A stretch of DNA of 64,000 nt, taken from assembly GCA_017695065.1 (NCBI GenBank), contig JADILZ010000046.1, forward strand, positions 1-64,000. Direction: 5' to 3'. The DNA is from Candidatus Cryptobacteroides excrementipullorum (GTDB lineage: Bacteria; Bacteroidota; Bacteroidia; Bacteroidales; UBA932). Below are positions 46,986-56,583 of this stretch, one piece after another. A model generated the notes under the pieces. That model was not told the origin of the DNA. It ran no database searches and was given only the letters and a program-made list of their open reading frames with translations. Every line of letters starts with the position of its first letter. The stretch's first letter is position 1. A program made the position numbers and the translations under genes.

Positions 46986-48185
46986 ATGAATAAACGGACG
47001 ATCATCACAGGAATATCGGCGATGTTCCTCCTGTGGTCATGCGGAGCCGGACACGGGCATACCTCAGACCATGACCACGATGCACATGGACACGAGACAG
47101 AAATCCACAGCCACGAGGCGGATCCGCACGGAGAGCACGGAGAAGAGGCCGGGGCAGGCCATTCGGACGAGATAGTGATACCTGAAGACAAGGCTGCGGC
47201 AATCGGCATCATGACAGAGACAGTCACCCCGGGAAGTTTCAGGGAAGTGATACACACCAGCGGGGAGATTCTTCCCGCAGCCGGAGACGAGGCAGCTGTA
47301 GTGGCGACGACCGACGGCACAGTCTCCTTTGCGGAAAACTATACGGAAGGAGCCGCCGTATCAGCAGGGCAGGAGCTGTTCTCCATCCAGTCCTCCAATC
47401 TTCAGGACGGGAACCGCATCGAGAAGGCACGCATAGCCTACCTTGCAGCCAAGGACGAATACGAGAGGGCTTCGAAGCTCACTGGCAGCAGGATAGTGTC
47501 CCAGAAGGAATTCGCATCGATAAAGGAAAACTATGAGAATGCCCGTCTTGCATACGAGGCTCTTAAACCGAGCAAAAGCGGCAGCGGAGTAGCCGTCTCT
47601 GCCCCGTTCAAGGGATTCATCAAGAGCCTGGCAGTAAAGCAGGGTGACTATGTGACCACAGGCACCCCTGTGGCAGTGATTTGCCAGAACAGCCACCTGG
47701 TGCTCGAAGCAGACCTGTCGCAAAGGCATTATGCACGCAGGCACAGTATCACGGCCGCCAACTTCATTACTTCAGGCTCAGACAGGGCATACAGCACCTC
47801 AGAGCTCGGCGGGAAGCTCCTTTCTGTCGGCAGGAGCCAGAACGAAGGTGAATACTACATGCCTGTCTCTTTCAGCATAAGGAACACGGACGACCTTGTG
47901 CCCGGATCCTTCGCCGAGATATGGCTCCTGTGCGCAGAAAGGGAAGGGGTGATCTCCGTCCCTCAGTCCGCCATCACAGAAGAGCAGGGTGTAAATTTCG
48001 TATATCTGAAGCTCGACAGCCAGTGCTACAGGAAGCAGGAAGTGTCACTCGGTGCCAGCGACGGACAGAGGACAGAGGTCCTGGACGGGCTTGAACCGGG
48101 CGACAATGTAGTGGTACGCGGGGCCTACAACGTGAAACTCGCATCGGCAAGCAACGCCATCCCGGCACATACACACAACCACTGA
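46986..48185 (+). CDS. RND efflux periplasmic adaptor (CusB/CzcB-like), His-rich N-terminus
   Basis: Lipobox LLWSCGAGHGHTSDHDHDAHGHETEIHSHEADPHGEHGEE..., barrel-sandwich hybrid and alpha-hairpin region; start at 46986. Confidence 0.9.
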   Translation: MNKRTIITGISAMFLLWSCGAGHGHTSDHDHDAHGHETEIHSHEADPHGEHGEEAGAGHSDEIVIPEDKAAAIGIMTETVTPGSFREVIHTSGEILPAAGDEAAVVATTDGTVSFAENYTEGAAVSAGQELFSIQSSNLQDGNRIEKARIAYLAAKDEYERASKLTGSRIVSQKEFASIKENYENARLAYEALKPSKSGSGVAVSAPFKGFIKSLAVKQGDYVTTGTPVAVICQNSHLVLEADLSQRHYARRHSITAANFITSGSDRAYSTSELGGKLLSVGRSQNEGEYYMPVSFSIRNTDDLVPGSFAEIWLLCAEREGVISVPQSAITEEQGVNFVYLKLDSQCYRKQEVSLGASDGQRTEVLDGLEPGDNVVVRGAYNVKLASASNAIPAHTHNH

Positions 48186-48198
48186 AACCGCAGGAGAT

Positions 48199-51100
48199 AT
48201 GCTGAACAGGATAATAAGATTCTCACTTGAAAACAGACTCCTCATCCTTGTAGCCTCAATCCTCCTGATGGCAGGTGGAATCTACACGATGAACCGCACT
48301 GAAGTGGATGTGTTCCCGGACCTGAACGCCCCTACCGTCGTGATAATGACCGAGGCGGGCGGCATGGCCGCAGAGGAAGTGGAGCAGCTCGTCACATTCC
48401 CGATAGAGACAGCAGTGAACGGGGCCACGGGTGTACGCAGGGTACGCTCGTCCTCAACCACCGGATTTTCAGTGGTATGGGTGGAATTCGACTGGGGCAC
48501 GGACATTTACCTGGCAAGACAGATAGTGTCGGAAAAACTGACGGTAGTGAACGAGGAACTGCCTGAGAATGTCGGGAATCCGACCCTCGGGCCGCAGTCC
48601 TCCATATTGGGAGAGCTGCTTATCATCGGCCTCACCTCAGATACCACATCCATGCTTGACCTGAGGACCCTGGCGGACTGGACAATCCGTCCACGGCTCC
48701 TTTCCACAGGAGGTGTGGCGCAAGTGGCCGTACTCGGAGGCGACATAAAGGAATACCAGGTGCTTATACATCCGGCAAAGATGAAGCATTACGGTGTCAC
48801 GCTTGGTGAAATCATGGCCGTGACAGACCAGATGAACCAGAACACCAACGGAGGAGTCATATACGAATACGGGAATGAATACATCGTCCGCGGGGTCATA
48901 TCCACCGCAGACGTGGCACAGATGGCACGCTCGGTGATAAAGGTGTCCGGAGGCGCTCCGGTCACACTCGGGGATGTCGCAGACGTGAAAATAGGCGCAC
49001 AGCAGCCGAAGCTCGGTGTAGCTTCGGAAAAAGGGAAGCCGGCCGTGCTTATAACAGTCACCAAGCAACCGGAGACCGGCACCATAGAGCTGACGGCCAA
49101 GATAGAGGAGGCCCTGAAAGACCTGCAGAAGAACCTCCCTCCGGACGTGCATGTCTCCACAGACACGTTCCGTCAGTCCAGGTTCATAGAAAGCTCGATC
49201 AGCAATGTCAAGTCATCGCTTTACGAAGGGGCTGTGTTCGTAGTCATAGTCCTCTTCCTTTTCCTGGCGAATGTCCGGACCACAGTCATATCCCTAATAA
49301 CCCTGCCGCTGTCCATGCTCATATCCATCCTTGTGCTCAACTGGCTGGGGATGACCATCAACACCATGAGCCTCGGAGGACTGGCCATAGCTATCGGCTC
49401 TCTCGTGGACGATGCCATAGTTGATGTTGAAAACGTGTGGAAACACCTCCGGGCCAACAGGCAGTTGCCTCCGGAGAAGCGCCTTCCGGTACTCAAGACA
49501 GTGTTCGAGGCCTCAAAGGAAGTGCGTATGCCTATCCTCAACTCCACACTTATCATTGTAGTGAGCTTCGTACCGCTGTTCTTCCTTTCCGGAATGGAAG
49601 GCAGGATGCTGGTACCTCTCGGAGTGGCATTCATCACAGCCCTGTTCGCATCGACAGTGGTAGCCCTGACACTCACTCCGGTACTGTGCAGCTATCTACT
49701 TGACTACAAGACGAAAGGAGATGCCGTTCCAAAAGAGGCGTTCCTCGCCGTATGGCTGAAAAAATACTACCGGAAGGCACTTGAATGGGTGATGAGGCAC
49801 AAGAAAAGCGTGGTAGGGGCTACACTGGCCCTGTTCGCGGTGGCCCTCGGCCTGTTCTTCACGCTGGGACACAGTTTCCTCCCGTCCTTCAACGAAGGAT
49901 CTTTCACCATCAACGTAAGCTCCCTCCCGGGAATATCACTGGAGGAGTCAGACAGGATCGGCCGCCAGGCAGAAGAGATACTGATGTCGATACCCGAGAT
50001 ACAGACAGTCGCCCGCAAGACGGGAAGGGCGGAGCTGGACGAGCATGCACTCGGGGTGAATGTGTCGGAGCTTGAGGCTCCGTTCGAGCTGAAGGACCGT
50101 ACACATGCAGAACTTCTTGATGAGGTGAGGGAGAAACTGTCCGTCATATCCGGAGCCAACATCGAGATAGGACAGCCTATAAGCCACCGTATAGACGCCA
50201 TGCTCAGCGGTACGCAGGCAAGCATAGCCATAAAGCTTTTCGGAGATGACCTGAACCGCATGTTCACGACAGGCAACCGGATAAAGGAGCTTATCTCCGG
50301 AGTGGAAGGCATAGCCGACCTGAATGTGGAACAGCAGATTGAAAGGCCGGAGATAAAGATTGTGCCGAAACGAGAGATGCTCGCGAAATACGGTATCTCC
50401 CTGCCGGCATTCAACGAGTTCGTGACCGTCCACATGGCAGGAAAGACCGTATCCCAGGTCTATGAGAACGGCAAGGCGTTCAATCTGGTTGTCCGGGCGG
50501 ACGAGGCGGACAGAGGCTCGATGGAGGGGATTAAAAACCTCATGATAGATGATGCCGACGGCAACAAGCTGCCCCTGTGCTATGTGGCAGACGTGATCTC
50601 ATCCACCGGTCCGAACACCATAAACAGGGAAAACGTCAAGAGAAAGATTGTCATCTCAGCCAACACAAGCGGCCGGGACCTGCGCGGGGTCGTGAACGAC
50701 ATCAGGGAAATCGTGGAAAAGAACATCGACCTTCCGGAAGGTTACCACATAGAATATGGAGGACAGTTCGAGAGCGAACAGGCAGCAAGCCGTACTCTCC
50801 TGCTCACTTCGATCATGAGCATAGTGGTGATATTCCTGCTGTTGTACATGCAGTTCAAGAGTGCGGCGCAGAGCGGGGTGATTCTCCTCAACCTGCCGCT
50901 GGCACTGATCGGCGGAGTATTCGCCCTGCTCGTCACCACGGGGGAACTGAGCATACCTGCCATAATAGGCTTCATCTCGCTCTTCGGTATCGCCACCAGG
51001 AACGGAATGTTGCTCATCAGCCACTACAACCTGCTGCGTGAGCAAGGCTACAGCCTCTATGACAGCATCATACACGGCTCCCTCGACAGGCTGAACCCGA

Positions 51101-51294
51101 TTCTCATGACAGCCCTGAGCTCTGCTCTGGCACTTATACCGCTCGCCATCCACGGAGACCTTCCGGGAAACGAGATACAAAGCCCTATGGCAAAAGTCAT
51201 CCTCGGCGGCCTGCTCACCTCGACTTTCCTGAACGGGTTCATAGTCCCTGTCATGTACTGGTGGCTTCACAAGGGAGAGTCAAAAAACAATTAG
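48199..51294 (+). CDS. CusA/CzcA family heavy-metal efflux RND transporter
   Basis: MLNRIIRFSLENRLLILVASILLMAGGIYTMNRTEVDVFPDLNAPTVVIMTEAGGMAAEEVEQLVTFPIETAVNG..., GGLAIAIGSLVDDAIVDVEN. Confidence 0.95.
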   Translation: MLNRIIRFSLENRLLILVASILLMAGGIYTMNRTEVDVFPDLNAPTVVIMTEAGGMAAEEVEQLVTFPIETAVNGATGVRRVRSSSTTGFSVVWVEFDWGTDIYLARQIVSEKLTVVNEELPENVGNPTLGPQSSILGELLIIGLTSDTTSMLDLRTLADWTIRPRLLSTGGVAQVAVLGGDIKEYQVLIHPAKMKHYGVTLGEIMAVTDQMNQNTNGGVIYEYGNEYIVRGVISTADVAQMARSVIKVSGGAPVTLGDVADVKIGAQQPKLGVASEKGKPAVLITVTKQPETGTIELTAKIEEALKDLQKNLPPDVHVSTDTFRQSRFIESSISNVKSSLYEGAVFVVIVLFLFLANVRTTVISLITLPLSMLISILVLNWLGMTINTMSLGGLAIAIGSLVDDAIVDVENVWKHLRANRQLPPEKRLPVLKTVFEASKEVRMPILNSTLIIVVSFVPLFFLSGMEGRMLVPLGVAFITALFASTVVALTLTPVLCSYLLDYKTKGDAVPKEAFLAVWLKKYYRKALEWVMRHKKSVVGATLALFAVALGLFFTLGHSFLPSFNEGSFTINVSSLPGISLEESDRIGRQAEEILMSIPEIQTVARKTGRAELDEHALGVNVSELEAPFELKDRTHAELLDEVREKLSVISGANIEIGQPISHRIDAMLSGTQASIAIKLFGDDLNRMFTTGNRIKELISGVEGIADLNVEQQIERPEIKIVPKREMLAKYGISLPAFNEFVTVHMAGKTVSQVYENGKAFNLVVRADEADRGSMEGIKNLMIDDADGNKLPLCYVADVISSTGPNTINRENVKRKIVISANTSGRDLRGVVNDIREIVEKNIDLPEGYHIEYGGQFESEQAASRTLLLTSIMSIVVIFLLLYMQFKSAAQSGVILLNLPLALIGGVFALLVTTGELSIPAIIGFISLFGIATRNGMLLISHYNLLREQGYSLYDSIIHGSLDRLNPILMTALSSALALIPLAIHGDLPGNEIQSPMAKVILGGLLTSTFLNGFIVPVMYWWLHKGESKNN

Positions 51295-51334
51295 CCCTCA
51301 AACTCCACACAAGGAACAAATGCAAATACAGACA

Positions 51335-52555
51335 ATGAGAAAACACACATTTACAATACTTGTCGCGGCGGCCCTCGGTACCGCCGTAAACGCCCGGACT
51401 CCGGAAGAGCAATCCCCCGGGCCGGAGCCGGTCCGTACATCCAGCATAGAGGAAGTCCTGCAGTCCGTATCTGCAAACAATCCCGAGCTCCAAGCCATCG
51501 CGGAAGACACGGAAGCCGCTGCCCTCCAGCTCAGGGCCGGGAACATGCCGGAAGACCCTACCGTGGAGTACAGCTCATTCTACAGCAGGACATCAACCGG
51601 TCAATCCGGGTCCGAACTGGTAGTATCCCAGGGATTCGATTTTCCGACACTGTACGCCACCAGGCACAGCCAGAACAAACTGGCCGTCTCTTCCCTGAAC
51701 AGCACGCTCGTCTCCGAACGCAGACGTATCCTCCTGGAAGCCAAGACAGTATGCCTTGATATCATAATGTACAGGCAGCTCGGGGAACTCCTGGACATGC
51801 AGGAAGACATAGCAGGGGAAATGCTGGAACTCTATCAGAAGAGATATGAGACAGGGGATGCCACAGCGCTGGATCTCAACAAGATAAAGATGGAGCTCAT
51901 GAACGTGGCCACGGCCGTAGCAGATAACAACGCCTCCCTTTCAGCCTCGACCAACACCCTTACTGCATTGAACGGAGACACCGGGATAATATTCGAGGCC
52001 GACTTCTACCCTCTCGTGGAAGAAGTGACAGACCCACAGGCGGCAATGGAGGAATACATATCCGGAAACGCTTCCATCCTTGCCGCAGAAAATGCGGCAC
52101 AGGCAGCCAGGAAGCAGGTCTCACTGGAGAAGCAGGGATGGATTCCCAAAATAGAGATCGGATACAGGAGGAATACAGCATTGAGGGAAGCGGAAAACGG
52201 TTTCCTGGTAGGAGGCTCCATACCTGTCTTTTCAAACCACAGGAAAGTCCGCATGGCCAAAGCCCAGTCGGCATCGGCGCACAACAGGTTGTCCATGCTG
52301 AAATCCACGGCACAGGCCGAGGTGAAATCCTTCATTTCGGACATACAGGAGACCAGGGCCGCCCTTGAGGCTTACGACGAACCGCTCATGCGCGAGACAC
52401 TGTCTCTGCTGAAAGAGGCTGTGGAAGGAGGACAGATCTCAGTCATAGACTATTTCGTCGAGGCATCCAACATCTACACGAACCTCTCGAACTGCATCAC
52501 GCTCCAGAACCGTTACCAGAAACTGCTCGCAAGACTGTATGCGAACCGGCTTTAG
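51335..52555 (+). CDS. TolC family outer membrane efflux protein
   Basis: SIEEVLQSVSANNPELQAIAEDTEAAALQLRAGNMPEDPTVEYSS...; position after CusA/CzcA gene; in-frame starts at 51320 or 51335. Confidence 0.88.
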   Translation: MRKHTFTILVAAALGTAVNARTPEEQSPGPEPVRTSSIEEVLQSVSANNPELQAIAEDTEAAALQLRAGNMPEDPTVEYSSFYSRTSTGQSGSELVVSQGFDFPTLYATRHSQNKLAVSSLNSTLVSERRRILLEAKTVCLDIIMYRQLGELLDMQEDIAGEMLELYQKRYETGDATALDLNKIKMELMNVATAVADNNASLSASTNTLTALNGDTGIIFEADFYPLVEEVTDPQAAMEEYISGNASILAAENAAQAARKQVSLEKQGWIPKIEIGYRRNTALREAENGFLVGGSIPVFSNHRKVRMAKAQSASAHNRLSMLKSTAQAEVKSFISDIQETRAALEAYDEPLMRETLSLLKEAVEGGQISVIDYFVEASNIYTNLSNCITLQNRYQKLLARLYANRL

Positions 52556-52569
52556 AAAAAACACCTGTC

Positions 52570-52989
52570 ATGCATGCCGTCGCCATACATATTGTCTCTG
52601 ACACATTCCTTCCACTGATGATTTCAGGTGTCCTGGCCTATACGGCAATGAATGTACGGCTGGAAAAGAAACATGCCGGCATCGCGCTGAAGGCCGTGGC
52701 ACTTGTAGCCATGCACGCCTGCTTCATATGGGGGTTCTCCAAAATCAGGCACTCGCTCTCCGGATTTCCGGAAATCGCCGGACAGGACAATGCCGCCGCA
52801 CTGGCTGTAAAGATTTTTGCGGTATCCGTAATTACACTCGGGGCCATAGGCTATATAGCATGCGCAGGAAACGTCGCATGGAAATCCGGCGCCAGGAAAA
52901 GAAATGCCGTACTGCTCGCCGCATGCATATCAGGAGCGGCCGCCCTGCTTTTCCTGACAGAACTGTACGTGTGGCTGATAATCCGGTAA
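52570..52989 (+). CDS. Hypothetical small integral membrane protein
   Basis: 139 aa with about four hydrophobic segments, 14 nt after the TolC-like gene. Confidence 0.6.
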   Translation: MHAVAIHIVSDTFLPLMISGVLAYTAMNVRLEKKHAGIALKAVALVAMHACFIWGFSKIRHSLSGFPEIAGQDNAAALAVKIFAVSVITLGAIGYIACAGNVAWKSGARKRNAVLLAACISGAAALLFLTELYVWLIIR

Positions 52990-53053
52990 AGAGTTTTGAA
53001 CTCCGATACCTTTCTTCAGACGGCAAGTGCCCCAACACCCATGGGTCTCCTGG

Positions 53054-55114
53054 TCATGAATTCCCCATCGGGTCTGCAAAGAATACAACACCTTGCTGAT
53101 CAACCTGTTCCGGATAAAGTATGAGCAGGCTGTTCTCGGCAAAATACTTGTTGATCAGGGCCGGCAGCCTGTCGAAAGCGGAATCGTAGGACACTGAACC
53201 GGCCCTGGCGCTGACAATCACCAGAAGCTGTTCCCGGCTGACCTTCAGCGAGGCCATGCGGTCCGGGAAAGGCTGGCTCTCGACAGTGCTTACCGCAGCA
53301 AGGGTCCTTGCATCCGAACGGCCTACCAGTTCACTGAGCCTGTCCGCAGTCTCCTGCTCCGCATGGAAATATATCCTGCACCCTGTCTGTGAGGCCATGC
53401 GGCACAGATGCGCTGTCCATCGGGCAAACCCGGTCTCGAATTCCGCCCGTGCCGGCACAGTGACAACGATGCCCTTCAGCGTATTGACCGGAATTTCCAG
53501 CCTGGCCACCATCACTTCCCGGTATGTCCCTCTTAGGATGTTTCCGGTCAGGCTCCCGAAAAACGAGTCCAGGATGCTGCTTTTCTGATGAAGGCCTATC
53601 ACCAGGTCCGTAGCGTTCTTTTCCTTGAGGGTATGGACAATGCCGGATGCCACATTCATGTCATAGCGGCACACCATGTCAGTGCTTACATCAGCAGACG
53701 AAGCTATCATTGCAGCCTTCTCCAGGCTCTTGCGCCCCACGGCTTCACCAGCCTCAGAAGACCCGCTGTCATTTATGACATTCAGGGCGACTATGCTTTC
53801 CCGGCTCTTCGGGTTCCTTACCACAAGGGCAAGGTTGACCAGGTTCTCTATGGTGTCAGGGTTGGCCACAGGGATGAGGAAGCGCTCCTTCTCCCTCTGC
53901 CTGTCCTTCTCGGCGGAGGCTGCCGAGTTCTGGTCCATGGCGAAACGTCGGGACGCGCGCTCCGTCTCTATCGTGCTTATCACGCAAGTGAACAGAATCA
54001 TTATGACAGTCCCGTTCAGCACGTCGTCGTTCAGGAGGCGCTCACCGTTTTCGAGGATTATCTCATGCCCTATCAGCACAGCGGCAAGTGTCGCCGCCGC
54101 CTGGGCGTTGCTCAGGCCGAACATCATCTTGCGCTCGTTCCTTGACATCCCGTATATCTTCTGTGTAAAGAATGCCGCCAGCCACTTGCTCAGCGTGGCC
54201 ACCACAGTCATCACTACCGCCACCTTCATCGCCTCTCCACCGGCCACAAAGCTGCGCAGGTCGATGATCATCCCGACCCCTATAAGGAAATACGGGATGA
54301 AGAGGGCGTTTCCGACAAACTCCAGGCGGTTCATCAGAGGAGAGACCTTAGGCACAAGCTTGTTGAGCACCATCCCGACGAGAAACGCCCCCAGGATACC
54401 CTCCATACCCGCAAGAGACATCAGTCCTCCACCGAGGAAGACAAGGGCAAGCACGAAGATGAACTGCATCACCGCATCATCGTACTTGCGGAAGAACCAC
54501 CTTCCCACGAGAGGCACCAGGAACACTATCGCAAGGCTCAGCAGAGCCACCTTCACTACCAGGGAAATCCAGTACAGGCTGTCCACCGTGCCTTTGTACA
54601 TCCCGCTTATCACCGCCAGTATCACCAGAGCGAGGGTCACGGTCACAGCAGTACCGCCTATGGTTATGTTCACGCTCCTCTGCCTGGAAAGACCGTAACG
54701 GCTGACAATCGGATAGGCGATAAGAGTATGCGAGGCATACATGCTGGACAGGAGGACAGAAGTGACCATGCTGTAACCCAGCAGGCTGACACTGGTCCAG
54801 ATGCCCAGGGCCATAGGGATGATGAACGTGAGCAGGCCGAAGACAAGGCCCTTGACCTTGTTCTTACGGAAATCCTCCATATCCATCTCCAGACCGGCGA
54901 GGAACATTATGTAATAAAGCCCCACCTGCCCGAAAAGCTCGAAACTGCTGTCCCGTTCAAGGATGTTCAGCCCGTGCTCCCCTATGACGATGCCGGCAAG
55001 TATCATCCCTATGATGTGGGGGATTTTCAACTTGCCCAGGACAATAGGAGCGAAAAGGATGATGATCAATACAATGAAGAAGATCCAAATGGGGTCTGTC
55101 ACTGGAAATGTCAT
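53054..55114 (-). CDS. Cation:proton antiporter (CPA2/KefB-like) with C-terminal Usp-like domain
   Basis: LGKLKIPHIIGMILAGIVIGEHGLNIL..., GLYYIMFLAGLEMDMEDFRKN, GAFLVGMVLNKLVP; soluble C-terminus. Confidence 0.9.
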   Translation of the reverse strand: MTFPVTDPIWIFFIVLIIILFAPIVLGKLKIPHIIGMILAGIVIGEHGLNILERDSSFELFGQVGLYYIMFLAGLEMDMEDFRKNKVKGLVFGLLTFIIPMALGIWTSVSLLGYSMVTSVLLSSMYASHTLIAYPIVSRYGLSRQRSVNITIGGTAVTVTLALVILAVISGMYKGTVDSLYWISLVVKVALLSLAIVFLVPLVGRWFFRKYDDAVMQFIFVLALVFLGGGLMSLAGMEGILGAFLVGMVLNKLVPKVSPLMNRLEFVGNALFIPYFLIGVGMIIDLRSFVAGGEAMKVAVVMTVVATLSKWLAAFFTQKIYGMSRNERKMMFGLSNAQAAATLAAVLIGHEIILENGERLLNDDVLNGTVIMILFTCVISTIETERASRRFAMDQNSAASAEKDRQREKERFLIPVANPDTIENLVNLALVVRNPKSRESIVALNVINDSGSSEAGEAVGRKSLEKAAMIASSADVSTDMVCRYDMNVASGIVHTLKEKNATDLVIGLHQKSSILDSFFGSLTGNILRGTYREVMVARLEIPVNTLKGIVVTVPARAEFETGFARWTAHLCRMASQTGCRIYFHAEQETADRLSELVGRSDARTLAAVSTVESQPFPDRMASLKVSREQLLVIVSARAGSVSYDSAFDRLPALINKYFAENSLLILYPEQVDQQGVVFFADPMGNS

Positions 55115-55134
55115 AAGTACAACCGTTAATCCTA

Positions 55135-55142
55135 CAAATTTA
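55135..55142 (-). promoter_or_regulatory. -7 element TAAATTTG of the antiporter gene
   Basis: CAAATTTA on plus strand, 20 nt upstream of the ATG. Confidence 0.4.
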
Positions 55143-55170
55143 TAAAATTTTCCGATTCCGGGAAATGTAG

Positions 55171-55178
55171 TATTTTTG
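55171..55178 (+). promoter_or_regulatory. -7 element TATTTTTG of the MATE gene
   Basis: GTAGTATTTTTGCAG upstream of ATG 55214. Confidence 0.45.
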
Positions 55179-55213
55179 CAGCCCCTTCCACCGGGACAGG
55201 ATGAGAGACATAT

Positions 55214-56569
55214 ATGGGAAAGACAGCGGAAATACTTAAGATCGGGGTGCCGATAATGCTCGGCCAGGCCTGCGTGGTTATCCTCAGCTTCGCAGACAAC
55301 ATAATGATAGGCTGGTACGGGGTCAATGACCTGGCGGCCTCCTCATTCGTAAACGGTCTGGTCAACCTGTTCATCTTCATGGAACTCGGGTTTGTATGCG
55401 GGATGACCCCGGTGATAGGAGCAAGGTTCGGGACAAACGATGTCACCGGAATAGGCAAGACACTGAAAGACAGCATAATGCTCAACGGAATCACAGGAAT
55501 CGCAGGCCTGGTTGCAATGGGTGTGATATACCTGTTCCTGGACAGGTTCGGACAGGAACCGGAGCTGCTGCCGCTCATCCGTCCATACTACATCACAGTA
55601 GCCGTCTCCACGCTATTCGCCATGGGTTTCAACACATTGAAACAGTTCACGGACGGAATCTGCCAGCCGGTCGTGTCCATGATACTCCTGATGGGAGGCA
55701 ACATCCTGAACATCATAGGCAACTGGATACTGATATACGGCAAGGCGGGATTTCCCGAACTTGGCCTGCTCGGGGCAGGCCTCAGCACCCTTTTCGCGAG
55801 GATAGTGATGTTCGCCGTATTCCTCCTCTATATAATGAAGGCACGCAGATTCCGGAAGTATGCGGCAGCATTCAGGTCTGCATCCGTATCTCTTGCCGGG
55901 ATGAGGAAACTTTTCGGGCTCGGCTATCCGCTGGCCCTGCAGATGGGTATGGAGACATCCACATTCACGATAAGCGCCGTCATGGTAGGGTGGATCGGAG
56001 CCACTGCACTTGCCGCCCACCAGGTGACTCTGACCATATCGCAGATATGTTTCATGCTCATGACCGGACTTGCCTCGGCAGTATCCATACTTGTCAGCAA
56101 CGCATACGGCAGAAAAGACTATAAAGGAGTAAGGCAATATGCGTCGAAAGGATATTTCATGACACTCGGCGTGTCGGCGCTATTCTGCGCAATGATTTTC
56201 CTGTTCAGGGAGAGCATTGTCGGGATGTTCACGGACTCCGAGGCAGTGACGGCTACAGTGATGTCCCTGCTTGTCGTCCTGTTCTCATACCAGTTCGGGG
56301 ATGGTCTGCAGCTGTGTTTCTGCAATGCCCTGCGCGGCATCCAGGATGTCAGGCCTATCATGCTCATGGCCTTCATCAGCTACTACCTGATAGCCATCCC
56401 GGCAGCCTACATCCTCGGATTCAAGGCCGGGCTCGGGGCTGTGGGCATCTGGACCGGATTCCCTGTCGGGCTGACGGTCGCAGGCATATTCTATTTCATA
56501 CGTTTCCGGATGCGTCTCGCAAAACTGGAATCCGGAATCCGGCACCTGCCCTTACGGGAGAATGCTTGA
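55214..56569 (+). CDS. MATE family efflux transporter
   Basis: EILKIGVPIMLGQACVVILSFADNIMIGWYGVNDLAASSFVNGL..., 12-TM pattern. Confidence 0.93.
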   Translation: MGKTAEILKIGVPIMLGQACVVILSFADNIMIGWYGVNDLAASSFVNGLVNLFIFMELGFVCGMTPVIGARFGTNDVTGIGKTLKDSIMLNGITGIAGLVAMGVIYLFLDRFGQEPELLPLIRPYYITVAVSTLFAMGFNTLKQFTDGICQPVVSMILLMGGNILNIIGNWILIYGKAGFPELGLLGAGLSTLFARIVMFAVFLLYIMKARRFRKYAAAFRSASVSLAGMRKLFGLGYPLALQMGMETSTFTISAVMVGWIGATALAAHQVTLTISQICFMLMTGLASAVSILVSNAYGRKDYKGVRQYASKGYFMTLGVSALFCAMIFLFRESIVGMFTDSEAVTATVMSLLVVLFSYQFGDGLQLCFCNALRGIQDVRPIMLMAFISYYLIAIPAAYILGFKAGLGAVGIWTGFPVGLTVAGIFYFIRFRMRLAKLESGIRHLPLRENA

Positions 56570-56583
56570 CAGGCCTGTCCAGG

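Noticed and set aside
52991-53003. GAGTT-TTG-AACTC between the efflux operon and the antiporter
   Set aside because: Only 5-bp arms with 3-nt loop and no U-tract; not sufficient for a terminator call.
53676-54698. 340-aa plus-strand ORF
   Set aside because: Antisense to the cation:proton antiporter; low-complexity Ser/Thr/Arg-rich translation.
56568-56579. Palindrome GACAGGCCTGTC between the MATE and rnr genes as a bidirectional terminator
   Set aside because: 12-bp palindrome without loop or flanking T-tracts; too weak to call.
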